Assembly: GCA_018266355.1 (NCBI GenBank) | Contig: JAFEAP010000005.1 | Location: 1 to 64,000, forward strand | Direction of reading: 5' to 3' | Length of the DNA stretch: 64,000 nucleotides | Source of the DNA: Bdellovibrionales bacterium | Lineage (GTDB): Bacteria; Bdellovibrionota; UBA1018 | Shown: positions 41,708-50,482 of the stretch, one piece after another | Layout of the letters: every line of letters starts with the position of its first letter | Numbering within the stretch: position 1 is the stretch's first letter | Position numbers and translations under genes: made by a program | Notes under the pieces: model-generated | Told to the model about the DNA's origin: nothing | The model's input: the letters and a program-made list of their open reading frames with translations, nothing else | The model's database searches: none

Positions 41708-43246
41708 CTATTCCATCGCCGGATACTTTTCCGGCTCGCTCGAGGTTTTCTTGAGTTCGATCGTCGTCGTGCGCCCGTCCCAGACGAGCCCGGTCGAGCG
41801 CAACCCTTCGGGGGTCGCCGTGATCCGGTCGGCGGTTTCCATCCCGTCGTACGCCGTCCAAACGTCGGGACGGTCCTCGGCGATCAGCAGCGCTCCGATC
41901 CGGTACTTTCCGAAGTCGTAGCGCGCGACCAAATGTCCGAAGGTTTCCATCACGTCGATCGACCGGAGCGGAGGTCCGTCGCTCGAAACGGGAGAAGAGG
42001 TCGAAGTGCCGCCGGACGCCGCGCGGAAACTCCCGCGCACCCGCGCGAGCTCCTCGGGAGTCGGGACGCGTTTCGGTTGGATCCGGTCGAGGAGCGTATC
42101 CTTCGTCGCGGCCCCGACGGAAAAAGTCCCGAGCTCGTCCGGACTCACCATCGTGTTCGAGCCGATGAAGATCGCCTTCTTCGCCGTGCGGTCGAAGACG
42201 AGGACCGCGGTATGCGCGGTCGTCGCGCCGTTCTTCCAGTACGGGTTCGCTCCGGGCGCCGAGTCCCACCCGATCCCCGACTCCTGCTCCGCGCGCATCG
42301 CGTCTCCGAGCTTGCCCGCGGGCGGATTTTCGAGCGCGGAGAGGAACTTCGCCATGTCGAGCGCGTTCGACTCGATCCCGCCGGTCGCCGCCGCGAAACC
42401 GTCGTAATCGCGGAGCGGGAGAGGATCTGCGTCGAGCGCGAATCCCATCGCGGCGCGAGGAATCGATCTGCGGCCGCGCTTGAGTTTCCGATCGACTCCG
42501 CTCTCGCGCATCCCGAGCGGCGCGAGCACGCGTTTCTCGACGAGCTCCGGAAACGACTTCCGGTAGACGGATTCGAGCACGATCCCGAGGGTCATATACC
42601 CCCAGTTCGAATAGACGCGTTTCCGAACGCTCCCGCCTTCGGGAATCCCGGCTCGCTTCGCGCGTGCGAGGGCCGCGAGGACCTCGTCTTTCTTCAATCC
42701 GCGGCGCGGATTCTCGAGGTCCGGCACCAAGATTCCTTCCGGCTCGCGGGCGAGGCCCGAACGGTGGACGCCGAGTTCGCGGAGCGTGATCTCTCCCGCT
42801 TCGGTCCCCCGGAGCGTCGGGAGATACGTCGAGAGTTTTTCGTCGATCTTCAGCTTACCTTCGATTTCGGCGAGGTGAAGGAGGATCCCCGTGAACGTCT
42901 TCGTCACCGAACCGATCTCGAGGAGGTCGCGCTCCGTCATCCGAGTCACCGGTTCGAGCGTGCGGTTCCCGGCGACGGCGGTGCTCGATTCCTCGCGCTC
43001 CCGGACGGCGGCGAAATAACCGAAACCGAGACCGGACTTCAGCCGCGCCTCGGCACCCGCCAGGAACCGTTCGCGAACGGAAACCATCGCGGCCGCCCGC
43101 GCGACGAAGGCGTCGTGTTCGGCGGTCGGTGCCCGGACGATCGGGGCGCTCGAGGAGCAAGCCGCGAACGCGAGCAGGATTCCCGCCGCGAGCGGTCCCG
43201 CCCAGGAACGAACGCCTCGGCGGCCGAAAGCATTCCGCGCGTTCAT
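41708..43246 (-). CDS. Beta-lactamase-fold serine hydrolase lipoprotein
   Basis: This is a 512-aa exported protein of the class C beta-lactamase/DD-peptidase family (PF00144). The lipobox is AFAAC (Cys30), so it is membrane-anchored. The catalytic tetrad SVTK (S113, K116) and YSN are intact. The C-terminal 130 residues form an extra beta domain. Likely substrates are D-amino-acid peptides or esters; it may trim peptidoglycan, given the neighbouring lytic transglycosylase. The ATG at 43246 overlaps the queC stop by 4 nt. Confidence 0.88.
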   Translation of the reverse strand: MNARNAFGRRGVRSWAGPLAAGILLAFAACSSSAPIVRAPTAEHDAFVARAAAMVSVRERFLAGAEARLKSGLGFGYFAAVREREESSTAVAGNRTLEPVTRMTERDLLEIGSVTKTFTGILLHLAEIEGKLKIDEKLSTYLPTLRGTEAGEITLRELGVHRSGLAREPEGILVPDLENPRRGLKKDEVLAALARAKRAGIPEGGSVRKRVYSNWGYMTLGIVLESVYRKSFPELVEKRVLAPLGMRESGVDRKLKRGRRSIPRAAMGFALDADPLPLRDYDGFAAATGGIESNALDMAKFLSALENPPAGKLGDAMRAEQESGIGWDSAPGANPYWKNGATTAHTAVLVFDRTAKKAIFIGSNTMVSPDELGTFSVGAATKDTLLDRIQPKRVPTPEELARVRGSFRAASGGTSTSSPVSSDGPPLRSIDVMETFGHLVARYDFGKYRIGALLIAEDRPDVWTAYDGMETADRITATPEGLRSTGLVWDGRTTTIELKKTSSEPEKYPAME

Positions 43247-43968
43247 CCGGTCACCTCGATCCCGGCCGCCCGAAGCGCCCGGTCGTGCCGGCCGCAGGAT
43301 TCGCAGCGGCCGCAGGGCTCGGAACCGGCATGGTAACAACTCCAAACGAGGTGATGCGGAAACGGTCGCTCGAGCTTCTTCAGCGATTCGCAGATCTCCG
43401 TCTTGTCCATCGCGGTCGTGTAGCAGAACACCTCGACGGAATTCGCCGTCGAGAACGTGAAGGCGCGGGTCGCTTGGTCGAGATAGGCCTGGGAATTATC
43501 CGGAAAGGTCGTCGCTTCCTCGCGGTTGAATCCGACGATCACGCGCTTCGCGCGGAAGCGTTCGGCGAACGCGGCGGCGACGTTTAGGAGGACCCCGTTC
43601 CGGTTCGGGACCCAGACCGCCCGCGCGGTATCCTGGATCTTCGGGAGCATGTCGAGCTCGGCCGCGCGGAGTTCGGGTACGTCGCGGGACCGGTCGGTCA
43701 GGCTCGATCCGCCGAGGGCGCCGAGCCACGGCAGCGCGAGGCGCTCGACCTTTGCGCCGTAATAATCGGCCAGCGCCTGGGAGGCGCGCCACTCGGGAGC
43801 GGCCGCGCGCTGACCGTAATCGACGTGGAGCGCGAGCACGACGGTGTCGCGCTCGGCCGCGAACGCGAGGTTCGCTGCCGAGTCGAGTCCGCCGGAAAGG
43901 AGGACGACGCTCAGGGTTTTACCGCCGAAGGAGGCGTTAAGCGGGGTCGACGGGCTTCGATTGGACAT
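43243..43968 (-). CDS. queC: 7-cyano-7-deazaguanine synthase
   Basis: QueC converts 7-carboxy-7-deazaguanine to preQ0 in queuosine synthesis. The 241-aa protein has the PP-loop SGGLDSAANLAFA and the C-terminal zinc-binding cysteines CYHAGSEPCGRCESC. Its start lies 32 nt inside the 3' end of the lytic transglycosylase gene. No queD, queE or queF is in the window. It is translationally coupled to the serine hydrolase gene downstream, an unusual partner. Confidence 0.94.
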   Translation of the reverse strand: MSNRSPSTPLNASFGGKTLSVVLLSGGLDSAANLAFAAERDTVVLALHVDYGQRAAAPEWRASQALADYYGAKVERLALPWLGALGGSSLTDRSRDVPELRAAELDMLPKIQDTARAVWVPNRNGVLLNVAAAFAERFRAKRVIVGFNREEATTFPDNSQAYLDQATRAFTFSTANSVEVFCYTTAMDKTEICESLKKLERPFPHHLVWSCYHAGSEPCGRCESCGRHDRALRAAGIEVTG

Positions 43969-44707
43969 CCGGCTTCGCTTTTAGCGCGGACCGGCGCGCG
44001 GGCATAGTCGATAGTTCGCGCTCGAACCGGGCTTGGGCCTGGGATCCGTAGCGCCGCCAATCCCCCACTCCCCGCATGATTTCCTCGTAATACCGGAGGG
44101 TTTTCTCGGGTTTGAAGGTCGGTTTCGCGCGGAGGGTATCGAGGCGATGCGGGCCGAGGTTATACGCCGCGAGCGGATAGTACGCGGAAAGACCGGCGTA
44201 GCGGACGCGGAGGTTCCGAAGGTAGGTCACGCCGAGTTCGAGGTTCAGGAACGGGTCCTGGAGCGCTTTCACGGTGACGTGACGGGCGCCCAGTCGCCGG
44301 GCGGTGCCCGGCATCAGCTGCATGAGGCCTACGGCTCCGGCCGAACTCACGGCGTCGGCCCGAAAACTCGATTCGACCTGGATGACGGACAGCACGAAAG
44401 CGGGGTCCATCCGGTGACGCACGCAAAGTTCGTAAAGGTGGTGAGCCAAACGCTTCGATAGCCCCCGGCCGAGGGAGACTCCTCGGAGGCGGTCCTCGAA
44501 GACGTGGGAGAGCGTCGACTCGGTGATCGAGGCGTATGCCCCTCCCCGGTAAAAGCGGAAGGTCGGGAACACGCCGACCCGGTCGGTGACGAACGCGTCG
44601 GTCGAGTAACCGAGAAACGGGGCGACGGCCGAGGCCCCAAAACTGAGACCGAGACTCGCGCCGAAGAAAATTGCGCCCCAAAGGCACGTCAAACGGAGGT
44701 ACTTCAT
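43937..44707 (-). CDS. Lytic murein transglycosylase, SLT family
   Basis: This is a 256-aa exported or membrane-anchored protein with N-terminal hydrophobic segment CLWGAIFFGASLGLSFGASA. The SLT domain shows catalytic E112 in IQVESSFRADAVSSAGAVG, then LMQLMPGTARRLG and LAAYNLGP. It cleaves the glycan strand to 1,6-anhydro-muropeptides. The C-terminal tail is basic and disordered. It heads a probable four-gene operon with queC, the serine hydrolase and DUF366. Confidence 0.9.
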   Translation of the reverse strand: MKYLRLTCLWGAIFFGASLGLSFGASAVAPFLGYSTDAFVTDRVGVFPTFRFYRGGAYASITESTLSHVFEDRLRGVSLGRGLSKRLAHHLYELCVRHRMDPAFVLSVIQVESSFRADAVSSAGAVGLMQLMPGTARRLGARHVTVKALQDPFLNLELGVTYLRNLRVRYAGLSAYYPLAAYNLGPHRLDTLRAKPTFKPEKTLRYYEEIMRGVGDWRRYGSQAQARFERELSTMPARRSALKAKPDVQSKPVDPA

Positions 44708-44796
44708 GCGGAAAGATGGGCGTTAGCGAGTCGGCCTGGAGGGTGTCAAACCGAAAACGCGCCGCTTCCGGAGCGGGTCACTCGGCTTTAGGTCGA

Positions 44797-45291
44797 CTAA
44801 AAATCGAGAAGCGCGCCCTCGAGTTCGAGCGCCATGTGATAGGCGTCCTCGCCGTTCGAGTAAAAAGCCTTTCGGTACTGCGTGATGACGAAGCCGGCGC
44901 GCTGATAGAGTCCCGCCGCGGGGAGATTCGATTTCCGGACGTCTAGAATCAGGCGTTTTGCGCCTTTTTTGAGGGCCTCTCGAATGATTTGCTGCAGCAA
45001 TAATTTTGCAATTCCCAAACCTCGATGCGGAAGATCGACGGCGATGTTTAAGATTTCCACCGAATCGTCCATCGCCCAGAACGTCGCGTAGCCGAAAACC
45101 TCGGCATCGGTTTCATCGTCCGTCACGACCCAAGTCGTCGAGTACGGCTTCATCCACTCGCCTTCGAAGTTCGCCTTCGTCCACGGCGCGAGGTGCACGC
45201 GGCCCTCGATCGCGAGGATCGGATCGAGATCGTCGGGGGTCGCCGGGCGGATCGAAACCGGCGGCAAAGCGGGCGCGGAGGAGTCGGACAT
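44797..45291 (-). CDS. rimI: Ribosomal protein alanine N-acetyltransferase RimI-like (GNAT)
   Basis: This is a 164-aa GNAT acetyltransferase. Motif A appears as NIAVDLPHRGLGIAKLLL, followed by NLPAAGLYQRAGF, the pattern of RimI, which acetylates the N-terminus of ribosomal protein S18. Other protein N-acetyltransferases share this pattern. It lies alone between the transglycosylase and a lipoprotein gene, with 31 nt to the latter. Confidence 0.88.
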   Translation of the reverse strand: MSDSSAPALPPVSIRPATPDDLDPILAIEGRVHLAPWTKANFEGEWMKPYSTTWVVTDDETDAEVFGYATFWAMDDSVEILNIAVDLPHRGLGIAKLLLQQIIREALKKGAKRLILDVRKSNLPAAGLYQRAGFVITQYRKAFYSNGEDAYHMALELEGALLDF

Positions 45292-45322
45292 CGGTGCCCG
45301 ACTCCTCTCATACTTTCGTCCC

Positions 45323-46195
45323 TTATTCGAGAACCGGAAGCCCCGAAATCCGGCGGGCCACCTTTTCGGTCGCGATCTTTCCGTCGTAGACGGTGAACGA
45401 CTCGACCGGCTTTCCGAAATAAAGCGGATTCAGTTCATCGGTCGCCTTGTTCCGCGCCAAGAGCGTCAAATCGACCCGCGCCTCCGCGGAGAGGGAAACG
45501 AGTTGTTCGACGCTGTTCGGAAGGAAAATCGGCGCACGTTTCAGCCCTTTCGGGAAATACGCCATCCCCCCACCGTTCGCCATACCGGTTCCGACGAGCG
45601 ACTCGCTCGGAATGAGCGGAGAATCGGCGCGCATGGCGAACTTCAATCGCAGAGTTCCCGACTCCCCCGCCCGGACGGCGAGTGGGTGGGCTTTCTCCGG
45701 AACCGAAGCGATCTCGACCGCTTCGGTCCCCCCGCTCTCGAAGCGGACCTCGGCGCCCACGAGATCGAAACTCGCGACGTACTCCGAGAGCAAATCCTCC
45801 GGCCGGTAGAGACTCCGTCCGAGGTCGACCCAGCATTCCGTGACCGTCCGCGGACAGAAACCGAGCAAGACCTCCCTGACCTTGAGCGCCGGTTCCGCGC
45901 CGGTGGCCAGGATCGGATAGAGTTCGACCGTTTCCGAAGAGGCATTCGAGATCCGGTAAACGTCGAGATTCAATGTCCCGTTATCCCGGTAAAACCGACC
46001 GAGGTTATTCGGCTCCGCCGAAAGCGATCCTTCCCGACCGAAACTCGGACTCGCCCCGACCTTCATCCCAAGCTGTTCGGGATCGCGCTGACCGCTCCGA
46101 ACGAACTTCGTCCCCTCGGCTTGACACCCCGCCAAGGCGCCCAAAACCACTCCCATCACGGACACGAACCGCAGACCCTTCGTTTGAACCTTCAT
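45323..46195 (-). CDS. Lipoprotein, hypothetical
   Basis: This is a 290-aa lipoprotein with lipobox LAGC (Cys24). The mature part is beta-rich with Gly/Pro/Asn turns, a Cys pair (GFCPRTVTECW) and the segment NGGGMAYFPKGLKRAP. The ATG at 46195 has an excellent AGGAGG. A frame extends far upstream on this strand but is only the shadow of thrS. No family recognised. Confidence 0.78.
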   Translation of the reverse strand: MKVQTKGLRFVSVMGVVLGALAGCQAEGTKFVRSGQRDPEQLGMKVGASPSFGREGSLSAEPNNLGRFYRDNGTLNLDVYRISNASSETVELYPILATGAEPALKVREVLLGFCPRTVTECWVDLGRSLYRPEDLLSEYVASFDLVGAEVRFESGGTEAVEIASVPEKAHPLAVRAGESGTLRLKFAMRADSPLIPSESLVGTGMANGGGMAYFPKGLKRAPIFLPNSVEQLVSLSAEARVDLTLLARNKATDELNPLYFGKPVESFTVYDGKIATEKVARRISGLPVLE

Positions 46196-46291
46196 CACCG
46201 GCCTCCTGTTTTGGGTCGGAAGGAGCAATTCCACGGCCAAGCGGGGTCCCGACTGGAAAACGGCCCCGATATTCAGTAACTTTGGCGGGTT

Positions 46292-48130
46292 ATGAGCCAA
46301 TCCCCCGGTGTCGCCGATTTCCAAGAACCCGAAATCTCCACGAAGGTCGATCGCATGCGCCATAGCGCCGCGCACGTGATGGCCCACGCGGTGAAAAACC
46401 TCTATCCCCACGCGAAGTTCGGCATCGGCCCGACCATCGAAAACGGATTCTATTACGACATGGATCTCGGCGACGTGAAACTCGTCCCGGAGGACCTCGA
46501 GAAGATCGAGGCCGAGATGAAGAAGATCACGAAAGCGAACTCCGTATTCACGAAAGTCGCCCACCCGATCGACGAAGCGATTTCGATGTTCAAGTCCGCG
46601 GGTCAGACCTACAAGGTCGAGATCATCCAGGCGCTTGCCGCCGCGGGCGAGACGCAGGTCACGACGTTCCAAGAAGGCGACTTCATCGACCTTTGCAAGG
46701 GTCCGCACATCATGCGCGCCTCCGACATCGGCAACGGCTATAAACTGATGTCGATCGCCGGCGCCTACTGGCGCGGTAAAGAGACGAACCCGATGCTCAC
46801 GCGCATCTACGGCGTCCTCTTTGAGAAGAAAGCCGAACTCGAGGAGTACCTCCACACGCTCGAGGAGGCGAAGAAGCGCGACCACCGGAAGCTCGGGAAA
46901 GAGCTCGACCTCTTCTCCTTCCATGCGGAAGCCCCGGCCTCGCCGTTCTTCCATGCGAAGGGCGCGCTCGTATACAATCGCCTGATCCAGTTCATGCGCG
47001 ACCTTTACGTGCCCTACGGCTACGAGGAAGTGATTACGCCGCAGATCCTCGACGTCTCGCTTTGGAAGACGTCCGGTCACTACGACAACTACGTCGAGAA
47101 CATGTACTTCACGCAAATCGACGAGCGCGAGTTCGCGGTGAAGCCGATGAACTGTCCGATGCACACGATGATCTACTCGACGGGCAAGCGCTCGTATCGC
47201 GATCTCCCGATCCGGATGGCGGACTTCGGTCGCCTTCACCGCTACGAGAAGTCGGGCGTCACCGCCGGCCTCACGCGCGTCCGCACGTTCTGCCAGGACG
47301 ACGCGCACATCTTCTGCACGCCCGACCAGATCGGACCCGAGATCAAACAAACGATCGAGATGGTCCTCCGCACCTACGAGTTCTTCGGATTCACGGACGT
47401 CGAGGTGAACCTCTCCACGCGTCCGTCGAAAATGGCCGACGGAAGCAACTGGGATAAAGCCGAAGACACGCTCAAGAAACTCCTCGAGGAATTGAAACTC
47501 AATTTCCGCGTGAACGCCGGCGACGGCGCCTTCTACGGCCCGAAGATCGACTTCCGCGTTTCGGACGCGCTCAAGCGCCGGCACCAACTCGGGACGATCC
47601 AGCTCGACTTCATCCTCCCGGAACGGTTCAAACTCGAATTCATCGGCCCGGCGAACGACCCGATCCGTCCGGTTATGGTTCACCGCGCGATCTTCGGCTC
47701 GCTCGAGCGTTTCTTCGGGATCCTGCTCGAACACGTCGCGGGCGCTTTCCCGTTCTGGCTCGCCCCGGTCCAGGTCCGCCTCATGCCGGTCGCCGACCAG
47801 AACAAAGACTACGTCCGCGAGTTCGCGAAAGAACTCCGCTCGCGTGGCCTCCGCGTCGACATCGACGATCGGAACGAATCGCTCGGACTGAAAACGCGTG
47901 AAGTCCAGATCCAGAAGATCCCGTTCTCGCTCGTCGCCGGAGACCGCGACATCGCGGCCGGCGGTTTCGCCGTCCGGAAATACGGCGAGACGACGATGAA
48001 GACGATGACGAAGGACGAGATCGTGAATCTCTTCCGCACGCTCAACGACGCTCCGAAGGACGTCGTGCGCGCGGCCACCGAAGCGCTCGAATCTCGTTCG
48101 GCAACGCCCGGTACGGGCAATACGGCTTAA
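46292..48130 (+). CDS. thrS: Threonyl-tRNA synthetase lacking the TGS domain
   Basis: This class II synthetase charges tRNA-Thr. The 612-aa protein begins almost directly with the editing domain (RHSAAHVMAHAV, H24 and H28, then DLCKGPH). The catalytic core has zinc ligands in MNCPMH and HRYE and a third in VMVHRA; the anticodon-binding domain follows. The usual N-terminal TGS domain of about 60 residues is absent. The tail is short and Thr/Ser/Gly-rich. The HD-domain gene starts 2 nt after the stop. Confidence 0.95.
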   Translation: MSQSPGVADFQEPEISTKVDRMRHSAAHVMAHAVKNLYPHAKFGIGPTIENGFYYDMDLGDVKLVPEDLEKIEAEMKKITKANSVFTKVAHPIDEAISMFKSAGQTYKVEIIQALAAAGETQVTTFQEGDFIDLCKGPHIMRASDIGNGYKLMSIAGAYWRGKETNPMLTRIYGVLFEKKAELEEYLHTLEEAKKRDHRKLGKELDLFSFHAEAPASPFFHAKGALVYNRLIQFMRDLYVPYGYEEVITPQILDVSLWKTSGHYDNYVENMYFTQIDEREFAVKPMNCPMHTMIYSTGKRSYRDLPIRMADFGRLHRYEKSGVTAGLTRVRTFCQDDAHIFCTPDQIGPEIKQTIEMVLRTYEFFGFTDVEVNLSTRPSKMADGSNWDKAEDTLKKLLEELKLNFRVNAGDGAFYGPKIDFRVSDALKRRHQLGTIQLDFILPERFKLEFIGPANDPIRPVMVHRAIFGSLERFFGILLEHVAGAFPFWLAPVQVRLMPVADQNKDYVREFAKELRSRGLRVDIDDRNESLGLKTREVQIQKIPFSLVAGDRDIAAGGFAVRKYGETTMKTMTKDEIVNLFRTLNDAPKDVVRAATEALESRSATPGTGNTA

Positions 48131-48132
48131 GC

Positions 48133-49590
48133 GTGGCGAACAAGACCCACTCCCATAAGCAGGCGGTGATCTTCGACGTGATGTACGGGTTCATCCCGGT
48201 CACGGAATGGGAAGAGAAGATCATCAACTCGCCCTTCTTCCAGCGCCTCCGCTGGATCAAGCAGCTCGGCTTCGCGAACTACATCTTCCCGGGCGCCGAG
48301 CACAATCGCTTCGCGCACGTAATCGGCGTGATGCACTCGATGGACCAGATGATCCGGTCCCTCGGCATCGGCGTGACCGACGACGAACTCTTCAATCCCC
48401 GCTCCCGCTCCGAAGCGGCGATGCTGCACAAGTCGCTCCGAATCGCGGCGATGCTCCACGACCTCGGCACTTTCCCGTTTTCCCACGCCGTCGAGAACGC
48501 GTATATGAAGCACGGAAACGCGCGCGCCGAGCGGAAGGCGAAGGGCGGAAAGACGAAAGCCGCGAAGGAACTCGTGAACAACCACGAGCACCTCGGCGCC
48601 TTCATCATCAAGAATACGTCCTACAAAGGCGGCCTGACGGCGATTCTCGAGGAGTACGGCTTCGACGTCCAGATGATCTCGAAGATCATCAAGGGCGAGT
48701 CGCCGTACCTGATCGCGAACCAGCTCATGCACTCCGACCTCGACGCCGACCGGATGGACTACCTTCTCCGCGACGGTCATTACACGGGCATGAAGTACGG
48801 CCAGTTCGACCGCGATTACATCATGGCGAACCTCACGCTCTTCGACGCCGCCGGCGGACAGAAAGCCTTCGGCGTGCGCGACAACGCCCAGCATGCGGTC
48901 GAGGACTTCCTCATCGCGCGCTTCTCCTGGTATTCCCAGGTGATCAAGAACCAGGCCTCCGCGAAGTTCGACATCATGTCGACTTACGTGACGAAGACGC
49001 TGCTCGAGTACGACCTCATGTACCAGTTCCACGACCTGCTCACGATGGTCGAGGAAAAGGACGAGCGCTTCTTCTGGTGGAACGACATGTACTTCATGCA
49101 GCGGCTCCAGGACGTGCGCTTCAAGCGCCTCGTCCGCGACGCGCGCACCGAGGAACTCATCGAGGGCCTCATGTACCGGAAAGCGCCGAAGACGATCCGC
49201 CACCCGGCGTTCGAGCATCGGATCATCCACGATTCTCCCGAAGAAAAGGACCGCTACGTTCGCCAGATGAGTTCGAAGGTTCGGGAGATCGAAAACATCC
49301 TCTCGAAACACGGAACGGGCCGGGAGTGGATCCTCGTCGATCTTCCTCACAAAGACGTGACCTTCACGAAGTCGAAAAAATCCCTCACTCGTGGAAAGCA
49401 CACCTCCGCGAAGAGCCTCATCAACGACAGCGAGTCCGTGAAGATCGTCGATCACTCGGGCCGGCCGTCGCTCCTCGTCGATCGCGAAAACACGCTGATG
49501 AAGCACCTGTCGGGCTTCATCAATTTCGTCCCGTCGGTATACGCGTCCCAGGCCGCGATCGATCTGCTGCGAAAAAAAGGGGCGATCTAA
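48133..49590 (+). CDS. HD-domain phosphohydrolase (SAMHD1/dGTPase-like)
   Basis: This is a 485-aa soluble metal-dependent phosphohydrolase. The HD metal site is complete: HNRFAH (H62), the HD pair in AMLHDLGTFPFSH (H109-D110) and the distal Asp in DLDADRMDYLLRD. The overall layout is that of the YpbG/SAMHD1-type group, so a dNTP triphosphohydrolase or a related nucleotide is the likely substrate. Possible roles are dNTP balance or phage defence; neither is shown. It starts at GTG two bases after thrS, so it is probably co-translated with it. Confidence 0.88.
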   Translation: MANKTHSHKQAVIFDVMYGFIPVTEWEEKIINSPFFQRLRWIKQLGFANYIFPGAEHNRFAHVIGVMHSMDQMIRSLGIGVTDDELFNPRSRSEAAMLHKSLRIAAMLHDLGTFPFSHAVENAYMKHGNARAERKAKGGKTKAAKELVNNHEHLGAFIIKNTSYKGGLTAILEEYGFDVQMISKIIKGESPYLIANQLMHSDLDADRMDYLLRDGHYTGMKYGQFDRDYIMANLTLFDAAGGQKAFGVRDNAQHAVEDFLIARFSWYSQVIKNQASAKFDIMSTYVTKTLLEYDLMYQFHDLLTMVEEKDERFFWWNDMYFMQRLQDVRFKRLVRDARTEELIEGLMYRKAPKTIRHPAFEHRIIHDSPEEKDRYVRQMSSKVREIENILSKHGTGREWILVDLPHKDVTFTKSKKSLTRGKHTSAKSLINDSESVKIVDHSGRPSLLVDRENTLMKHLSGFINFVPSVYASQAAIDLLRKKGAI

Positions 49591-50387
49591 AGAGCGTTGT
49601 TGCCGTAGAGGCAATTCGCGCGGCCCTGATCGTTCGACTGGAGCGAGCGGCGTTGCTTGCCGGACCCGTCCGTATTGAAATTCACGACGGGGTACATGAC
49701 GGCGTCGAAGTAATCCTGGCTCAGGTTCGAGTTCGAACAGAGCGGCGGATGGGTCTTCGACGTCGAATCGTAAGTCTGCGCGCAGCTGTGATCGAGGCCG
49801 AGCAGGTGCCCGAGTTCGTGCACGGCGATCGACATCAGATCCGGCACCGGTTTCCCGGAGACGAAGAAGTATTGGTAATTCAACTCCATGATCCCGATGT
49901 ACATCTTATCGACCGGCGCCGCGGTCGACGCGCAAGTGCTCGTGATCGCGATCGCGCCCGCGGCGTAGGTCGCCGGCCAAGCGGTATCCTTGTAGATCGT
50001 CACCGAGCCCGTGAATTGTCCGGTCGCGTTCACGAGGGAGTTCGAACAAAGGCTGATCGGTTTGTCCCGGGTCACGATCCGCGGATAGGCGCGCGAACCG
50101 TAATCGATGATCGAGTAACCGGCGGTCGATTGATAGAAGTCGTTCCACACGTCGGCCGCCGACATGATCAAGCCCATCTCGTAGGCGTTGAACTGACCGT
50201 CACGGAAAGAAATATAGACCGGGTTCGAACTCCAGCGTCCGGTGAGGGTTTGTTTCTGGTCGGCCGGAAGGGAGCATTCGGAGGTGTACCCGCTGTCGTC
50301 GGGCGGCGCGCACGCGACTCCGCCGACGCCCGTGACGAGCGCGAACGCCGCGACCATGAGATGGGTAGTGATCTGAGACCCCCGCAA
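49587..50387 (-). CDS. Matrixin-like zinc metalloprotease lipoprotein
   Basis: This is a 266-aa exported protease. The lipobox GVAC (Cys26 from the TTG start) suggests lipid anchoring. The zinc motif HELGHLLGLDH and a downstream Met-turn (DAVMYPV) define a metzincin of the matrixin type. Several Cys pairs are present. TTG 50387 is preferred because AGGTAGGGGG lies upstream; ATG 50357 is the alternative. Its stop codon shares two bases with that of the converging HD gene. Confidence 0.88.
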   Translation of the reverse strand: MRGSQITTHLMVAAFALVTGVGGVACAPPDDSGYTSECSLPADQKQTLTGRWSSNPVYISFRDGQFNAYEMGLIMSAADVWNDFYQSTAGYSIIDYGSRAYPRIVTRDKPISLCSNSLVNATGQFTGSVTIYKDTAWPATYAAGAIAITSTCASTAAPVDKMYIGIMELNYQYFFVSGKPVPDLMSIAVHELGHLLGLDHSCAQTYDSTSKTHPPLCSNSNLSQDYFDAVMYPVVNFNTDGSGKQRRSLQSNDQGRANCLYGNNAL

Positions 50388-50406
50388 ACGAACCCCCTAC
50401 CTGACT

Positions 50407-50436
50407 ATTTTACTCGGTTTTAGGCTAGAAGCGCAA
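50407..50436 (-). promoter_or_regulatory. Putative promoter of the matrixin-like gene
   Basis: On the minus strand TTGCGC (50436-50431) and TAAAAT (50412-50407) are 18 nt apart, about 20 nt before the start codon. It lies at the edge of an unusually AT-rich patch (50400-50482). Confidence 0.45.
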
Positions 50437-50482
50437 ATCGGAATAAGTCCTCTTTTGAATTGAATTAAATATATGATTTTAT

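Noticed and set aside
42855-43160. A 101-codon frame opposite the serine hydrolase region
   Set aside because: It is Arg-rich, has no ribosome binding site and is antisense to a well-supported coding region.
46279-46305. GTAACTT followed after 14 nt by CCAATC near the thrS start
   Set aside because: It is close to the ECF promoter motif but has one mismatch, and its -10 part would lie downstream of the thrS ATG. Probably chance.
50400-50482. AT-rich patch as a replication origin
   Set aside because: No DnaA boxes or iterons are visible, and a promoter plus normal intergenic AT content explain it.
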